DNA of 64,000 nt from UBA117 sp049975245 (GCA_049975245.1 JBNGDB010000013.1:7992-71991), one strand, 5' to 3'; shown: positions 1 through 9,223, numbered from the stretch's first letter. Made by a program: numbers and translations. Notes: generated by a model from the letters alone, not told the origin.

Positions 1-1
1 T

Positions 2-1114
2 GCTGAAGCTGTAAAGCTGGCAAAACCCGGTGTTATTCCAGTTTATCCAATAACTCCTCAGACATCAATTTCTGAATATTTAGCAAAATTTGTGGCTGAT
101 GGAAAACTAGATAGTGAATACATAAGGGTTGAGTCAGAACACAGTGCAATAAGTGCTTGTGTAGGTGCTTGCAGTGCAGGAGTAAGAGTATTTACCGCTA
201 CATCTTCTCAGGGATTAGCCTTGATGCACGAAATTTTATTTGCTGCAGCGGGTATGAGAAACCCTATAGTTTTGGCCAATGCAAACAGAGCATTATCTGC
301 ACCCTTAAGCATATGGAATGATCATCAGGATTCTATTTCTCAGAGAGATACTGGTTGGTTACAAGTTTATGCTGAAAATGGACAGGAAGCACTTGACGCA
401 ATTTTGATGTCTTACAAAATATCTGAAAATAAAGATGTACTTCTTCCAAGTATGGTATGTTTAGATGGTTTCATATTAACCCATACTGTTGACCCCGTAG
501 ATATTCCATCACAAGAAGAAGTGGATATGTTTTTACCAAAATACAAGCCAGAACATGAATTTCTGGACCCTGCTAAACCAATGTCTATTGGTGCATTTAC
601 TGATCCAAATTATTATATGGAAGCCCGTTATGAGATGCAAATAGCGATGAATAAATCCAAAAACGTTATTAGAAAGATCCATGCAGAATTTGATGAATTA
701 TTCGGAAGAAAATATGATTTCGTTGAAAATTATAGGTGCGATGATGCGGAGATTATATTCATTGCCATGGGATCCCTTTGCGGTACTATAAAGGATGTAG
801 TAGATACTCTACGTGAAAAAGGTGAGAAGGTAGGTCTTTTAAAATTAAGGGTATTCCGTCCCTTGCCTTATGATGAAATATATGAAGTTATTAAAAACGC
901 TGATAAAATTGCTGTTCTAGATAAAAATGTTTCATTTGGAATAGGTGGAGTTTTATACAACGAATTAAAAGCAAAAATAGACATGGACTTTTATGGATTT
1001 ATTGCCGGGCTTGGAGGAAGAGATATAACTCCCGACCACATAGTCGAAATTTTAAATAAGACTAAAAATCCGACAAAAGACGTCCAATGGATTGGACTTA
1101 AGGAGGATATTTAA
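2..1114 (+). CDS. porA: Pyruvate synthase (pyruvate:ferredoxin oxidoreductase) alpha subunit, 5'-truncated by the window edge
   Basis: The frame is open from base 2, so the true start lies outside the window; probably only a dozen or so residues are missing. The visible N-terminus carries the pyrimidine-domain signature YPITPQTSISE of the alpha subunit of 2-oxoacid:ferredoxin oxidoreductases. The enzyme interconverts acetyl-CoA plus CO2 and pyruvate using reduced ferredoxin, the main route from acetyl-CoA to cell carbon in methanogens. An AAGGAGGAT ribosome site near its 3' end serves porB, which starts directly after its stop. The order porA-porB-two polyferredoxins identifies pyruvate synthase rather than the 2-ketoisovalerate or 2-oxoglutarate paralogues; family knowledge predicts porC and porD upstream. 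Confidence 0.93.
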   Translation, partial: AEAVKLAKPGVIPVYPITPQTSISEYLAKFVADGKLDSEYIRVESEHSAISACVGACSAGVRVFTATSSQGLALMHEILFAAAGMRNPIVLANANRALSAPLSIWNDHQDSISQRDTGWLQVYAENGQEALDAILMSYKISENKDVLLPSMVCLDGFILTHTVDPVDIPSQEEVDMFLPKYKPEHEFLDPAKPMSIGAFTDPNYYMEARYEMQIAMNKSKNVIRKIHAEFDELFGRKYDFVENYRCDDAEIIFIAMGSLCGTIKDVVDTLREKGEKVGLLKLRVFRPLPYDEIYEVIKNADKIAVLDKNVSFGIGGVLYNELKAKIDMDFYGFIAGLGGRDITPDHIVEILNKTKNPTKDVQWIGLKEDI

Positions 1115-1981
1115 ATGGATATACCTGAAAAAGAATTATTAGCACCGGGCCACAGAGGATGCGCTGGATGCGGTGCCACAATAGGTGTTAGATTGGCACT
1201 TAAAATGTTGGGTGAAAATACTGTTGCAGTATCTTCTACTGGCTGTTTAGAAGTTATTACTACGCCTTATCCAGAAACATCATGGGAAATCCCATGGATA
1301 CACGTAGCTTTTGAAAACGCCGCAGCAGTTGCATCAGGAGTTGAAAGAGCCCTTAAATCACAAGGTAAAGATGATGTAACGGTAGTAGCATTTGCAGGTG
1401 ACGGGGGAACTGCTGATATAGGTTTACAGGCACTTTCTGGTGCAATGGAAAGAGGTCATAATCTAATTTACATATGTTACGATAACGAAGCTTACATGAA
1501 TACAGGTATTCAAAGAAGTGGTTCTACTCCTTATGGAGCTTCAACTACAACCTCACCACATGGTAAAGAGAGTTTCGGTGAAGATAAACCAAAAAAGAAC
1601 ATACCTATGATAATGGCTGCCCACGGCGTGCCGTATGTAGCTACAGCTTCTATTGCTTACCCGGAAGATTTCATGAAAAAAGTTAAGAAGGCTAAAGGGA
1701 TTGAAGGGCCAGCATATATACATCTACACCAACCATGTACTACTGGTTGGGGTTTTGATCCTTCAAAAACCATAGAACTTGGAAGATTAGCAGTTGAAAC
1801 TGGTTCATGGATATTATATGAGATAGAAGAAGGTAATTTTAATATCACTTATCGACCACTACAGAGAAAACCAGTCAATGATTATCTAGAATCTCAGAAG
1901 AGATTTAAACATCTTGCTGATGAAGAAAAGAAACAAATCCAAGAGTATGTGGATAAAGTTTGCGCCGAATTGAAGATATAG
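1115..1981 (+). CDS. porB: Pyruvate synthase beta subunit
   Basis: This 288-residue protein binds thiamine diphosphate. It has the GDG motif at about residues 95-97 followed by the downstream YDNEAYMN segment, together the TPP/Mg signature. The N-terminal cysteines C16 and C19 (GCAGCG) belong to the set that ligates the beta-subunit [4Fe-4S] cluster. The start codon follows the porA stop with no gap and has a strong Shine-Dalgarno site (AGGAGG). It works with PorA and the subunits encoded upstream to make pyruvate from acetyl-CoA. Length matches archaeal PorB (about 285-290 aa). Confidence 0.95.
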   Translation: MDIPEKELLAPGHRGCAGCGATIGVRLALKMLGENTVAVSSTGCLEVITTPYPETSWEIPWIHVAFENAAAVASGVERALKSQGKDDVTVVAFAGDGGTADIGLQALSGAMERGHNLIYICYDNEAYMNTGIQRSGSTPYGASTTTSPHGKESFGEDKPKKNIPMIMAAHGVPYVATASIAYPEDFMKKVKKAKGIEGPAYIHLHQPCTTGWGFDPSKTIELGRLAVETGSWILYEIEEGNFNITYRPLQRKPVNDYLESQKRFKHLADEEKKQIQEYVDKVCAELKI

Positions 1982-1992
1982 GGGGCCATATT

Positions 1993-2505
1993 TTGGAAAA
2001 AATACTTATTCAACCTGACCTTTGTGATGGTTGCATGGATTGTGAGGAAGCTTGCGAAAAACTTCACGGAGCATCTAGGATAATGGTAAAAGAAATTGAT
2101 GGTTCTTACTATCCTATAATATGCCAGCAATGTGAAGACGCTCCTTGCAAGATGATATGCCCTACCGATGCCATTGAAGATATGAGCGTAGAATCTGAAA
2201 AATGTATCGGTTGCGGTCTCTGCATGCTAGTCTGTCCTTTTGGGGCAGTGGTAATGCACGATAGAAAAGCACAAAAATGTGATCAATGCCCAGATTTAGA
2301 AGTACCAGCATGTATAAAGGCCTGTTCCAAAAGAGCTATTTCCATAGTTGATACAGATAAGATGAAACTAGAAAAACAGATGAAACATATAGAAAAATTA
2401 GCAGGACTGGGTAAAAAACCTAAAAAAGAGGGCACCAAAATCTTAGATATTTTAACTACTAAAACCAAAGCAAAAAGCGCCCTTAAACAGGGAGGCAAAG
2501 AATGA
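1993..2505 (+). CDS. porE: Polyferredoxin associated with pyruvate synthase (PorE type)
   Basis: A protein of about 170 residues with several ferredoxin-like cysteine clusters: CDGCMDCEEAC near the N-terminus, then CQQCEDAPC, CIGCGLCMLVC and CDQCPDLEVPAC. This is the HycB/DMSO-reductase-FeS-subunit style of 4Fe-4S protein. The basic, lysine-rich tail after residue 130 has no cysteines. I prefer the TTG start at 1993 (MEKILIQPD...) with a GGGGG run 6 bases upstream; an ATG in the same frame at 1960 lies inside porB and lacks a plausible site. In methanogens PorE and PorF are encoded after PorCDAB and are thought to carry electrons to or from the enzyme. It overlaps porF by four bases (ATGA). 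Confidence 0.88.
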   Translation: MEKILIQPDLCDGCMDCEEACEKLHGASRIMVKEIDGSYYPIICQQCEDAPCKMICPTDAIEDMSVESEKCIGCGLCMLVCPFGAVVMHDRKAQKCDQCPDLEVPACIKACSKRAISIVDTDKMKLEKQMKHIEKLAGLGKKPKKEGTKILDILTTKTKAKSALKQGGKE

Positions 2506-2933
2506 AAGAATTAATATCAAATCCGGAACTTTGCGATTCCTGTATGAAATGCGAGCGAGAATGTCCTCAAAATGCAATTAGAATAATAAATGGAGTTCCC
2601 ATTTATTGTTTACACTGCGCGCCTGAAAGAGCTCCCTGTTTAAATGTATGCCCTGAAAATGCTATTGAGGAAATTGATGGGGCCATAATAATTAATGAAG
2701 ATAAGTGTATAGGTTGTAATCTTTGTCGCGATGCCTGTCCAATTGGCGCTATACATATGGATGAAAAAGGCGTTGCCAAAAAGTGCAATTTATGTATTGA
2801 CTTAGATGAACCAATTTGCATACAAACGTGTCCTAAAAATGCACTTAGATCTGATTCAGAAGATTATTTATCCAAGAAAAGGGACAAAATTGCCAAGGAA
2901 TTGGAAAAAGTCAAATCAATCCTTAAATACTAA
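2502..2933 (+). CDS. porF: Polyferredoxin associated with pyruvate synthase (PorF type)
   Basis: This 143-residue iron-sulfur protein is related to the preceding PorE. Cysteine groups are CDSCMKCEREC (residues about 11-21), CLHCAPERAPC, CIGCNLCRDAC and CNLCIDLDEPIC, enough for up to four cubane clusters. Its ATG overlaps the porE stop (ATGA), a sign of translational coupling, and the ribosome site GGAGG lies in the porE tail. The product probably shuttles low-potential electrons between the energy-converting hydrogenase pool and pyruvate synthase; that role is family knowledge, not visible here. A T-rich stretch follows the gene, so the por transcript may end here. Confidence 0.88.
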   Translation: MKELISNPELCDSCMKCERECPQNAIRIINGVPIYCLHCAPERAPCLNVCPENAIEEIDGAIIINEDKCIGCNLCRDACPIGAIHMDEKGVAKKCNLCIDLDEPICIQTCPKNALRSDSEDYLSKKRDKIAKELEKVKSILKY

Positions 2934-2939
2934 AAAACT

Positions 2940-2956
2940 ATTTTTTTATTTTTAAT
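2940..2956 (+). terminator. T-rich transcription end after the por operon
   Basis: Directly after the porF stop is a run of seven T, then ATTTTTAAT, without a preceding strong hairpin. Archaeal RNA polymerase terminates on such U-tracts. The fumarate hydratase gene begins 20 bases later, so read-through is possible. Confidence 0.35.
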
Positions 2957-2974
2957 AAAGGAATTCTGATTCAA

Positions 2975-3814
2975 ATGATCACCACTGAAATGGTAGAACA
3001 TACCATCTGTAAATTGTTCAAGGAAGCGGTAATTAAGTTGCCAGTAGACGTAGTGAATGCTCTGAAAGATGCCTACAACAATGAATGTGACGAGATTGCA
3101 AAGTTAAATCTAAAAGCTATTCTGGACAATATTAAAGCTGCAGAAGAAATGAATATACCCATGTGCCAAGATACAGGACTTCCAATTGTCTTTGTTAAAA
3201 TGGGTAAAGTAAATGTGGAAGATTTATACGAGGGAATTAGAAGAGGGGTTAAAAAGGCTACTAAAGAAGTTCCTTTAAGGCCCAACGTAGTAGATCCGCT
3301 GACACGCATAAATCGCGGTGATAATACTGGAGATAAAATTCCTCAAATTGATATAGAATTAATTGGTGAGGATTATATAGAATTCACAGTTTTTCCTAAA
3401 GGTTTCGGATCTGAAAATAATAATGCTTTAAAGATGGCTCTTCCAGGGGAAGGTATAGAAGGAATTAAAAAATTTGTGGTAGAAACTGTTATTGCTGCTG
3501 GAGGAAAACCTTGTCCTCCCACCATAGTAGGGGTGGGAATAGGTGGTTCATCAGATATGGCTTTAAAACTTGCAAAAAAAGCATTGTTAGGTAAGGTTGG
3601 TCAAAGAAACCCAGAGAGAGAAATTGCAGAACTAGAAACTAGTATTCTGGATGAAATTAATGCTTCAGGTGTTGGTCCCATGGGTCTTGGTGGTAATACC
3701 ACTGCACTGGATGTTAAAATTTTATCTGCTGATACTCATACTGCAGGATTACCTATTGGTGTTTGTATCCAGTGCTGGGCTGGAAGACATGCTTCTGCGA
3801 TTTTAAGAAGCTGA
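2975..3814 (+). CDS. fumA: Fumarate hydratase class I, alpha subunit (N-terminal catalytic domain)
   Basis: At 279 residues this matches the stand-alone alpha subunit of two-component archaeal class I fumarases; the beta subunit is not in the window. Cluster-ligand contexts are visible: CQDTG at about residue 63, CPPTIVGVG around 188, and the C-terminal CIQCWAGR. FPKGFGSENNNALK is the class I substrate-site block. The enzyme interconverts malate and fumarate in the reductive partial TCA branch that leads from oxaloacetate towards 2-oxoglutarate in Methanobacteriales. It follows the por genes by 41 bases, so cotranscription is possible. An AAAGGA ribosome site precedes the ATG at a rather long distance. 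Confidence 0.9.
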   Translation: MITTEMVEHTICKLFKEAVIKLPVDVVNALKDAYNNECDEIAKLNLKAILDNIKAAEEMNIPMCQDTGLPIVFVKMGKVNVEDLYEGIRRGVKKATKEVPLRPNVVDPLTRINRGDNTGDKIPQIDIELIGEDYIEFTVFPKGFGSENNNALKMALPGEGIEGIKKFVVETVIAAGGKPCPPTIVGVGIGGSSDMALKLAKKALLGKVGQRNPEREIAELETSILDEINASGVGPMGLGGNTTALDVKILSADTHTAGLPIGVCIQCWAGRHASAILRS

Positions 3815-3892
3815 TTTTAAATTTATTTCTACAAATATTTTTTATAAAATATTTTTTTTTATTATAAAGATTTAAGACTTTTTTATATGATC

Positions 3893-4549
3893 CTATGGCT
3901 TTTCACAAGTCATCATAAATATTGTCCTATCACCTATGCTTACTGCCCTATCGGCGATTCTTTTTAAATATCTTGACACAAATAAAAGATATACCAAATA
4001 GGATATAGCTTCATTGTCTTTAGACATGCTTTTAGTAATATTATCCATTGCCTCATCAAATAGATCATCTACTTTATCATCATCATATCTTAATCCGCGG
4101 GCCATATCCATATTCTGGTCCAGAAATGCATAAATGGCTTTACTTAACATCATCTGCACAATATCTGCCATGTGTCCTATTATTCGTAAAGCATCTTCTG
4201 GAAGGTCTTCATCTTTCAATAATCGGGCGGTTTTAGCTATATCAACAGTTCTTTGAGTTATTCTTTTAAGATGGCTTGAAACTTTTATACAAGCTTCGAT
4301 AAATCTTAAATCACTAGCAACTGGTTGTTCTGCAGCAATTATACTTATACAATGTCTTTCCAAATTGAATGCCAGTAGGTTTATCTCCTTACCAGATTTG
4401 ATAACATCATTTACCATCTCTTCATCATATTGTATTAAGGCTTCCGCTGCATTTTTCTGGGATTGAATTGTTAGTTGGCCCATTTTATCAATTTCTTTTC
4501 TCAAATCCTTTAATTTCTTTCGAAATTGTATTCTTGGATATTTTTTCAT
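3893..4549 (-). CDS. phoU: Phosphate uptake regulator PhoU
   Basis: A 218-residue, all-helical protein with two PhoU repeats. It contains the typical ERHCISIIAAEQPVASDLR block in the first half and the IADRAVSIGD segment near the end, where the family binds metal clusters. PhoU proteins sense or relay phosphate status at the PstABC transporter. The gene is last in a minus-strand pst cluster, 70 bases after pstB, with its own GGGGAT site and a possible TATA element (CAATTTAAATTC) in the gap. A second, longer PhoU with a DNA-binding domain lies at 11.7 kb; this one has no extra domain. Confidence 0.92.
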   Translation of the reverse strand: MKKYPRIQFRKKLKDLRKEIDKMGQLTIQSQKNAAEALIQYDEEMVNDVIKSGKEINLLAFNLERHCISIIAAEQPVASDLRFIEACIKVSSHLKRITQRTVDIAKTARLLKDEDLPEDALRIIGHMADIVQMMLSKAIYAFLDQNMDMARGLRYDDDKVDDLFDEAMDNITKSMSKDNEAISYLVYLLFVSRYLKRIADRAVSIGDRTIFMMTCEKP

Positions 4550-4619
4550 TTTTATATCCCCATAAAATTATATTCTTTAAACTACAATTTAAATTCTATT
4601 ATCTGTAAACGTCGGTAAA

Positions 4620-5375
4620 TTAACCAAATCTACCTGTAATATAATCTTCAGTACGTTTATCTTCAGGTTCTATGAATAATCTCTCGGTTAAACCGCTTTC
4701 CACAATTTCTCCATGCAAGAAAAAGGCTGTGTATTTAGACACACGGGTTGCCTGCTGCATATTGTGGGTAACAATAATTATAGTATAATCTCTCTTTAAT
4801 TTATGAATTAAATCCTCTATTTTTGTGGTTGATATGGGATCTAATGCCGAACATGGTTCATCCATTAATATAACTTCTGGTTCTACAGCAATTGTCCTTG
4901 CGATACACAGTCTCTGTTGCTGTCCACCAGATAATCCTAAGGCTGATTTATCTAACTTATCTTTTACCTCATCCCATAGTGCCGCTGCTCTTAAACTTTC
5001 CTCCACCTTTTCGGCGAGTAAATTTTTATCGTTCATTCCATGAACCCTCAATCCATAAGCAACATTATCAAATATTGATTTAGGGAAAGGATTAGGTTTT
5101 TGAAAAACCATTCCCACTCTTTTTCTCAAGTCAACTACATCAATATCTGGATCATAAATATCGCCACCGTCTAAAAGAACGGTACCGTCCATCCTAAATG
5201 TAGGAATCAAATCATTCATGCGATTAAGAGTCCGTATGAATGTGGATTTACCGCACCCAGAAGGACCTATAAGTGCAGTAACTTGATTTTTTGGAATTTT
5301 TATGGCTAAATCTTTTAAAACGTGAACTTCATCGAAATGAACATTTAAATCTTCAACTTCTATTCGATAATCCAT
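4620..5375 (-). CDS. pstB: Phosphate ABC transporter ATP-binding protein
   Basis: The product, about 251 residues from the ATG at 5375, is the ATPase of the high-affinity phosphate importer. It shows Walker A GPSGCGKST, the signature LSGGQQQR, Walker B ending in DEPCSALDP, and the late histidine in IIIVTHNMQQA. I chose the internal ATG because it begins the conserved MDYRIEVEDLNV segment, lies 2 bases past the pstA stop and follows a GGGG run; a longer in-frame start 36 bases upstream would overlap pstA. Together with PstA, PstC and either PstS it drives ATP-dependent phosphate uptake. Confidence 0.95.
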   Translation of the reverse strand: MDYRIEVEDLNVHFDEVHVLKDLAIKIPKNQVTALIGPSGCGKSTFIRTLNRMNDLIPTFRMDGTVLLDGGDIYDPDIDVVDLRKRVGMVFQKPNPFPKSIFDNVAYGLRVHGMNDKNLLAEKVEESLRAAALWDEVKDKLDKSALGLSGGQQQRLCIARTIAVEPEVILMDEPCSALDPISTTKIEDLIHKLKRDYTIIIVTHNMQQATRVSKYTAFFLHGEIVESGLTERLFIEPEDKRTEDYITGRFG

Positions 5376-5376
5376 T

Positions 5377-6228
5377 TTATCGCCCCAACATCTTTTTAGT
5401 ATATCTTTCAATCAATGTATTAGTTATTACAGTAATCAGAAGTATCAAAATCACCAGCACTGCCGCAGTTCCGTAGGCATTCTCTAAAGAAATACCCTCG
5501 GTTGCCAGTATATATAAATGTAGAGGTAAGGGCCGGGCAGGATCAAATAGTGAAATTGGAATGGAAAGTGCAGCACCAACAGTATATAATATAGCAGCTG
5601 CTTCAGCAACCGCACGGGCAATACCCAGTATCACCCCAGTAGTAATTCCTGGAAGGGCCGCTGGAATTACAACTTTATAAACAGTTTGCCACTTAGTTGC
5701 TCCCAATGCTAAGCTGCCTTCACTATAAGATCTATTAATTGATTCTATAGAAACTTCGGATGCTGCTAAAATCGTTGGGAGGGCCATCAATGCCAGAGTT
5801 AAACCTCCTGATAAAACGCTCCAACCCAAGCCCAAATAAACTACGAAAAATGCCAAACCAAACAACCCGAAAACTATTGACGGGATAGAGGCAAGTGTTT
5901 CTGTTCCAAATCTGATTAATCTTACCACAGTATTTTCACCAGCATATTCGCTTAAATAAACAGCTGCGCCCACTCCTAAAGGTGTTGCAACAGCAATGGC
6001 AACCAGGGTTACATATGCACTGGAAATAATCATAGGAAAGATACCTCCAGCCTCACCAGAGTCAATGGGTTCTGCAAATAAAAACTCTAGATTAATTACA
6101 GGTAATCCTTTAATTATTACATAACCGATTATAACCAATAAAATGAGGATAGTTAAAATTCCTGAAGCCCAAAATACTGATTTCATTATTTTCTGAGCGT
6201 ATTTAGGAGATATTAATCTAAAATTCAA
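5377..6228 (-). CDS. pstA: Phosphate ABC transporter permease PstA
   Basis: This 283-residue inner permease subunit has about six hydrophobic helices, the first at roughly residues 17-40. The EAA-loop region (SLALGATKWQTVYKVVIPAALPGI) couples to PstB. A TTG start is supported by an AAGGAGGT site six bases upstream. The gene follows pstC by 45 bases on the same strand and abuts pstB. The YLSEYAGENTVVRLIRFGTE stretch before the third helix is typical of PstA rather than PstC. Confidence 0.94.
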   Translation of the reverse strand: MNFRLISPKYAQKIMKSVFWASGILTILILLVIIGYVIIKGLPVINLEFLFAEPIDSGEAGGIFPMIISSAYVTLVAIAVATPLGVGAAVYLSEYAGENTVVRLIRFGTETLASIPSIVFGLFGLAFFVVYLGLGWSVLSGGLTLALMALPTILAASEVSIESINRSYSEGSLALGATKWQTVYKVVIPAALPGITTGVILGIARAVAEAAAILYTVGAALSIPISLFDPARPLPLHLYILATEGISLENAYGTAAVLVILILLITVITNTLIERYTKKMLGR

Positions 6229-6273
6229 TATTAAACCTCCTTAAATATAATTTTGATATTGGCAGGATACTCT

Positions 6274-7149
6274 TCATAAATATCCTCCTCCAATAGTTAC
6301 TTTCTTTTTATAATGGACATAGTTGGCCACAATCAGGAGCACAATTATCATAAAGAATAACACTATACCTGTTGCAAAAAGAGCACTGTAATGAACGCCT
6401 GTAGCATAACCCATTTCTATGGCTATGTTGGAAGTTAAAGCTCTTACAGGGTCAAATATTGAGTTAGGGATTTGTACCACATTTCCGGCCACCATTATTA
6501 TTGCTAATGTTTCCCCTATAGCTCTGCCCATTCCCAATATAACTGAAGTTATAACACCGGGGATTGCAGCAGGAAATATAACATTTTTTATTGATTGCCA
6601 ATGTGTAGCGCCCAATGCTAGAGATGCTTCTTTATATTCTAAAGGAACTGATCTTAGTGCATCTTCTGAAACACTTATAATTATGGGCAATATCATAACA
6701 GTTAATATAACTGATGCAGTGAACATGCTAAAACCAGTGCCGCCAAATTGCTCCCTCATAAAAGGAACTAGAATAATTAGCCCAAAAAAACCGTATACAA
6801 CTGAAGGTATACCGGCCAATGTTTGAATTGTAGGTTTCAATATTTTCCTCATACTATTGGGGGCTACTTCAGCTAAAAATATTGCACAAAGAATGCCTAA
6901 TGGTACTGCCATTAACAATGAAAGGGCTGTAATTCCTAAAGATCCAATAATCATTGGAAATACACCATATTGATCATTGGAAGGGCTCCAGTCCATTCCA
7001 AAAATGAAATTGAAAAATCCATAATCTTGGATGGCAGGGAAACCTTCAATAAAAATAAATAATATTATTATTCCTATAATAATTATTGAAGATACAGCCG
7101 TTATAAATAGTCCCTTTTCTATTAAAAATTCTTCAGTCTTTTTCGACAT
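6274..7149 (-). CDS. pstC: Phosphate ABC transporter permease PstC
   Basis: This 291-residue permease partners PstA. Six or so membrane helices are visible, starting at residues 15-35. The family block AEVAPNSMRKILKPTIQTLA and the EAA loop SLALGATHWQSIKNVIFPAA are present. An AGAGGTAG site precedes the ATG. The 121-base gap towards pstS holds an ATTTAAATTT element about 35 bases upstream that could serve as a TATA box, so pstCAB-phoU may be made separately from the binding proteins. Confidence 0.94.
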   Translation of the reverse strand: MSKKTEEFLIEKGLFITAVSSIIIIGIIILFIFIEGFPAIQDYGFFNFIFGMDWSPSNDQYGVFPMIIGSLGITALSLLMAVPLGILCAIFLAEVAPNSMRKILKPTIQTLAGIPSVVYGFFGLIILVPFMREQFGGTGFSMFTASVILTVMILPIIISVSEDALRSVPLEYKEASLALGATHWQSIKNVIFPAAIPGVITSVILGMGRAIGETLAIIMVAGNVVQIPNSIFDPVRALTSNIAIEMGYATGVHYSALFATGIVLFFMIIVLLIVANYVHYKKKVTIGGGYL

Positions 7150-7270
7150 AGAGGCTACCTCTTAGATTATTTTTAAGTTAATTTAAATTTTATTTTCCCA
7201 ATTGATAATAATTCTATGATTAATGTGATAAAATTCAATTGAACAATTTAAATATTGAATTTTTTAATTA

Positions 7271-8077
7271 TTATGCTGGAACAACCTTTTCTTCTTCTAT
7301 TATGGCCTGTCCTTCAGGCCCTAAAACCCATTGAATAAATGCTTTAGCTTCCCCAGTAGGTTCACCTTTGGTTAGGAATAAAAAAGGCCTTTGTATGGTG
7401 TATGTTCCCTCACTAATGGTTTCCACCGAGGGTGCAAAACCGTCAATTTTTAGTGCTTTAACGTCATCGCTCATATGAGATAACGATACAAATCCTATTG
7501 CATTTGGATCCTGTTTTACTGCTTGTTTTACAGATTCAGTAGAAGTTTGAACAATGGCATCCTTTCTTATTTCAACATCATCCATTACAATCTCTTCAAA
7601 AGCAGACCTAGTGCCAGAACCTTCTTCTCTAGTTATAACGTTGATTTCTGCATCAGGTCCTCCTACTTCTTTCCAATTGGTGATTTTACCACTGAAAATG
7701 TCTTTTAACTGTTCTTTTGTCAGATCATTTATGGGGTTTTTTAAACTTACTGCTATTACAATGCCTTCTTTTCCAATTAAATATTCCTTTAAATCTTCTT
7801 TTTCGTCAGATTCTAAGTTTTTGGAACTCATACCAATATCAACTATTCCTTGAGATGCACTTCTGATTCCTAAACTGGAACCTCCACCTTGAACATTTAT
7901 CCTTACATCAGGATGAGTTTCCATATATTTATTGGCTAACTTCTCTGCTACGGGTTGAACTGATGTAGAACCTGCAATTTCAATTCTCTGGTATTGGTTT
8001 TCAGATGTGACCCATATATAAGCCCCGATAATGAATATGAAGATTACTAAGACTATAATATATTTCCAGTTCATCAT
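7271..8077 (-). CDS. pstS: Phosphate-binding protein PstS, copy 1
   Basis: A 268-residue extracytoplasmic binding protein of the PstS family. The N-terminus is a single hydrophobic anchor (residues about 5-24) without a lipobox cysteine, so it is probably held by an uncleaved helix. Phosphate-site motifs are IAGSTSVQPVAEKLA just after the anchor and EEGSGTR near the middle. It is a close paralogue of the next gene: the same motifs in the same order and nearly equal length. Either of two adjacent ATGs could be the start; GGTGAT precedes both. It delivers phosphate to PstCA. Confidence 0.93.
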   Translation of the reverse strand: MMNWKYIIVLVIFIFIIGAYIWVTSENQYQRIEIAGSTSVQPVAEKLANKYMETHPDVRINVQGGGSSLGIRSASQGIVDIGMSSKNLESDEKEDLKEYLIGKEGIVIAVSLKNPINDLTKEQLKDIFSGKITNWKEVGGPDAEINVITREEGSGTRSAFEEIVMDDVEIRKDAIVQTSTESVKQAVKQDPNAIGFVSLSHMSDDVKALKIDGFAPSVETISEGTYTIQRPFLFLTKGEPTGEAKAFIQWVLGPEGQAIIEEEKVVPA

Positions 8078-8106
8078 TTATCACCATGAAATACTTTTAT
8101 CTACCA

Positions 8107-8116
8107 GTATTTAAAT
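8107..8116 (-). promoter_or_regulatory. TATA box of pstS copy 1
   Basis: ATTTAAATAC on the minus strand lies 30 bases upstream of the start codon. The identical ten bases precede pstS copy 2 at almost the same distance, which supports a promoter role and a very short leader. Confidence 0.5.
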
Positions 8117-8202
8117 TATGCCGTGATAAATTAAACTGAACATATAATTTGTGAAAAAAATTCACTATTATTAGGGATTAATTACAAAAATACATGTTAT
8201 TG

Positions 8203-8237
8203 GGTATTAAAAAAATAATAGTGGTGTTTAAACCACT
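8203..8237 (-). terminator. Hairpin plus U-tract after pstS copy 2
   Basis: On the minus strand AGTGGT and ACCACT form a six-base-pair stem with a six-base loop, followed by ATTATTTTTTT. It sits just past the stop of pstS copy 2 and looks like an intrinsic terminator separating the two pstS transcripts. Confidence 0.55.
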
Positions 8238-8247
8238 TATTTTTCTG

Positions 8248-9069
8248 TTATTTGTTAGGTACTATACCTTCTCCTTCAACAACTTTCTGTCCTTCAGCAC
8301 TTAATACCCAATCAATGAATGCTTTTACTGCGCCTGTTGGCTCACCTTTAGTGATGAAGAGGAAAGGTCTTGCTATTTTATAAGTACCGTCTTGAACTGT
8401 TGCTTGTGAAGGTTCTACTCCGTCTACTTTTAATGCTTTCACATCGTCGCTCATATGGGCTAAAGATATGTAACCTATGGCATTTGGATCTTGTGCTACT
8501 GATTGTTTAACTGCTTCAGTTGAACTTTGAATTATTGCATCACTTTTAACTTTGGTATCTTTACCCATTACAAGTTCTTCAAATGCATCTCTGGTTCCTG
8601 AACCTTCTTCCCTAGCAATTACATTTATAGTTGCGTCAGGACCGCCTAATTCTTTCCAGTTGGTAATTTTTCCACTGAAGATATCTTTGATTTGATCTGA
8701 GGTCAGATCACTTACAGGATTTTCTTTATTGACTGCAACAACAATACCGTCTCTTCCAATCTGGTAGGTTTTTAAATCCTGATTTTTCTCATCGTCTTTT
8801 AATTCTCTGGAAGATGTACCAATATCTGCTGTACCGTCAGCGGCACTTTTCACACCTACACTTGAACCTCCGCCCTGAACGTTTATCTTAACATCAGAGT
8901 TAGATTGCGTGTAAACTTCAGCTAATTTTTCTGCTACAGGTTGTACAGAGGTAGAACCTGCAATTTGGATTGTCCCTCCACTTTGTTGGCTTCCGCCGCC
9001 AAGTACCAGGGCCGCACCAATTATTATCACTATTACTACTATTATTCCTATTATCCATTTGGTGTCCAT
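8248..9069 (-). CDS. pstS: Phosphate-binding protein PstS, copy 2
   Basis: This 273-residue PstS paralogue has an N-terminal hydrophobic helix (residues about 4-24) and then a Gly/Ser/Gln linker with no lipobox cysteine. The ligand-site motifs IAGSTSVQPVAEKLA and EEGSGTR match copy 1. Most of the mature sequence aligns with copy 1 without gaps, so the pair arose by tandem duplication. The start has a good GAGGTGAT site. It has its own TATA-like box and a hairpin terminator, so it is likely expressed alone and strongly, feeding the PstCAB importer in trans. Confidence 0.93.
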   Translation of the reverse strand: MDTKWIIGIIVVIVIIIGAALVLGGGSQQSGGTIQIAGSTSVQPVAEKLAEVYTQSNSDVKINVQGGGSSVGVKSAADGTADIGTSSRELKDDEKNQDLKTYQIGRDGIVVAVNKENPVSDLTSDQIKDIFSGKITNWKELGGPDATINVIAREEGSGTRDAFEELVMGKDTKVKSDAIIQSSTEAVKQSVAQDPNAIGYISLAHMSDDVKALKVDGVEPSQATVQDGTYKIARPFLFITKGEPTGAVKAFIDWVLSAEGQKVVEGEGIVPNK

Positions 9070-9101
9070 TATATCACCTCAAACTTAACCTTGACATCAG
9101 A

Positions 9102-9111
9102 GTATTTAAAT
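9102..9111 (-). promoter_or_regulatory. TATA box of pstS copy 2
   Basis: ATTTAAATAC on the minus strand, 33 bases upstream of the start codon and identical to the element before copy 1. Confidence 0.5.
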
Positions 9112-9223
9112 GTTACTATTAGCGTATTTAATATCACATTTAGTGAATTATAATATAGAAAAATTGTTAAGTACATCAATTAATAACACATTTTGTGTTC
9201 TTTAATCCACTAAAAGCGTTAAA

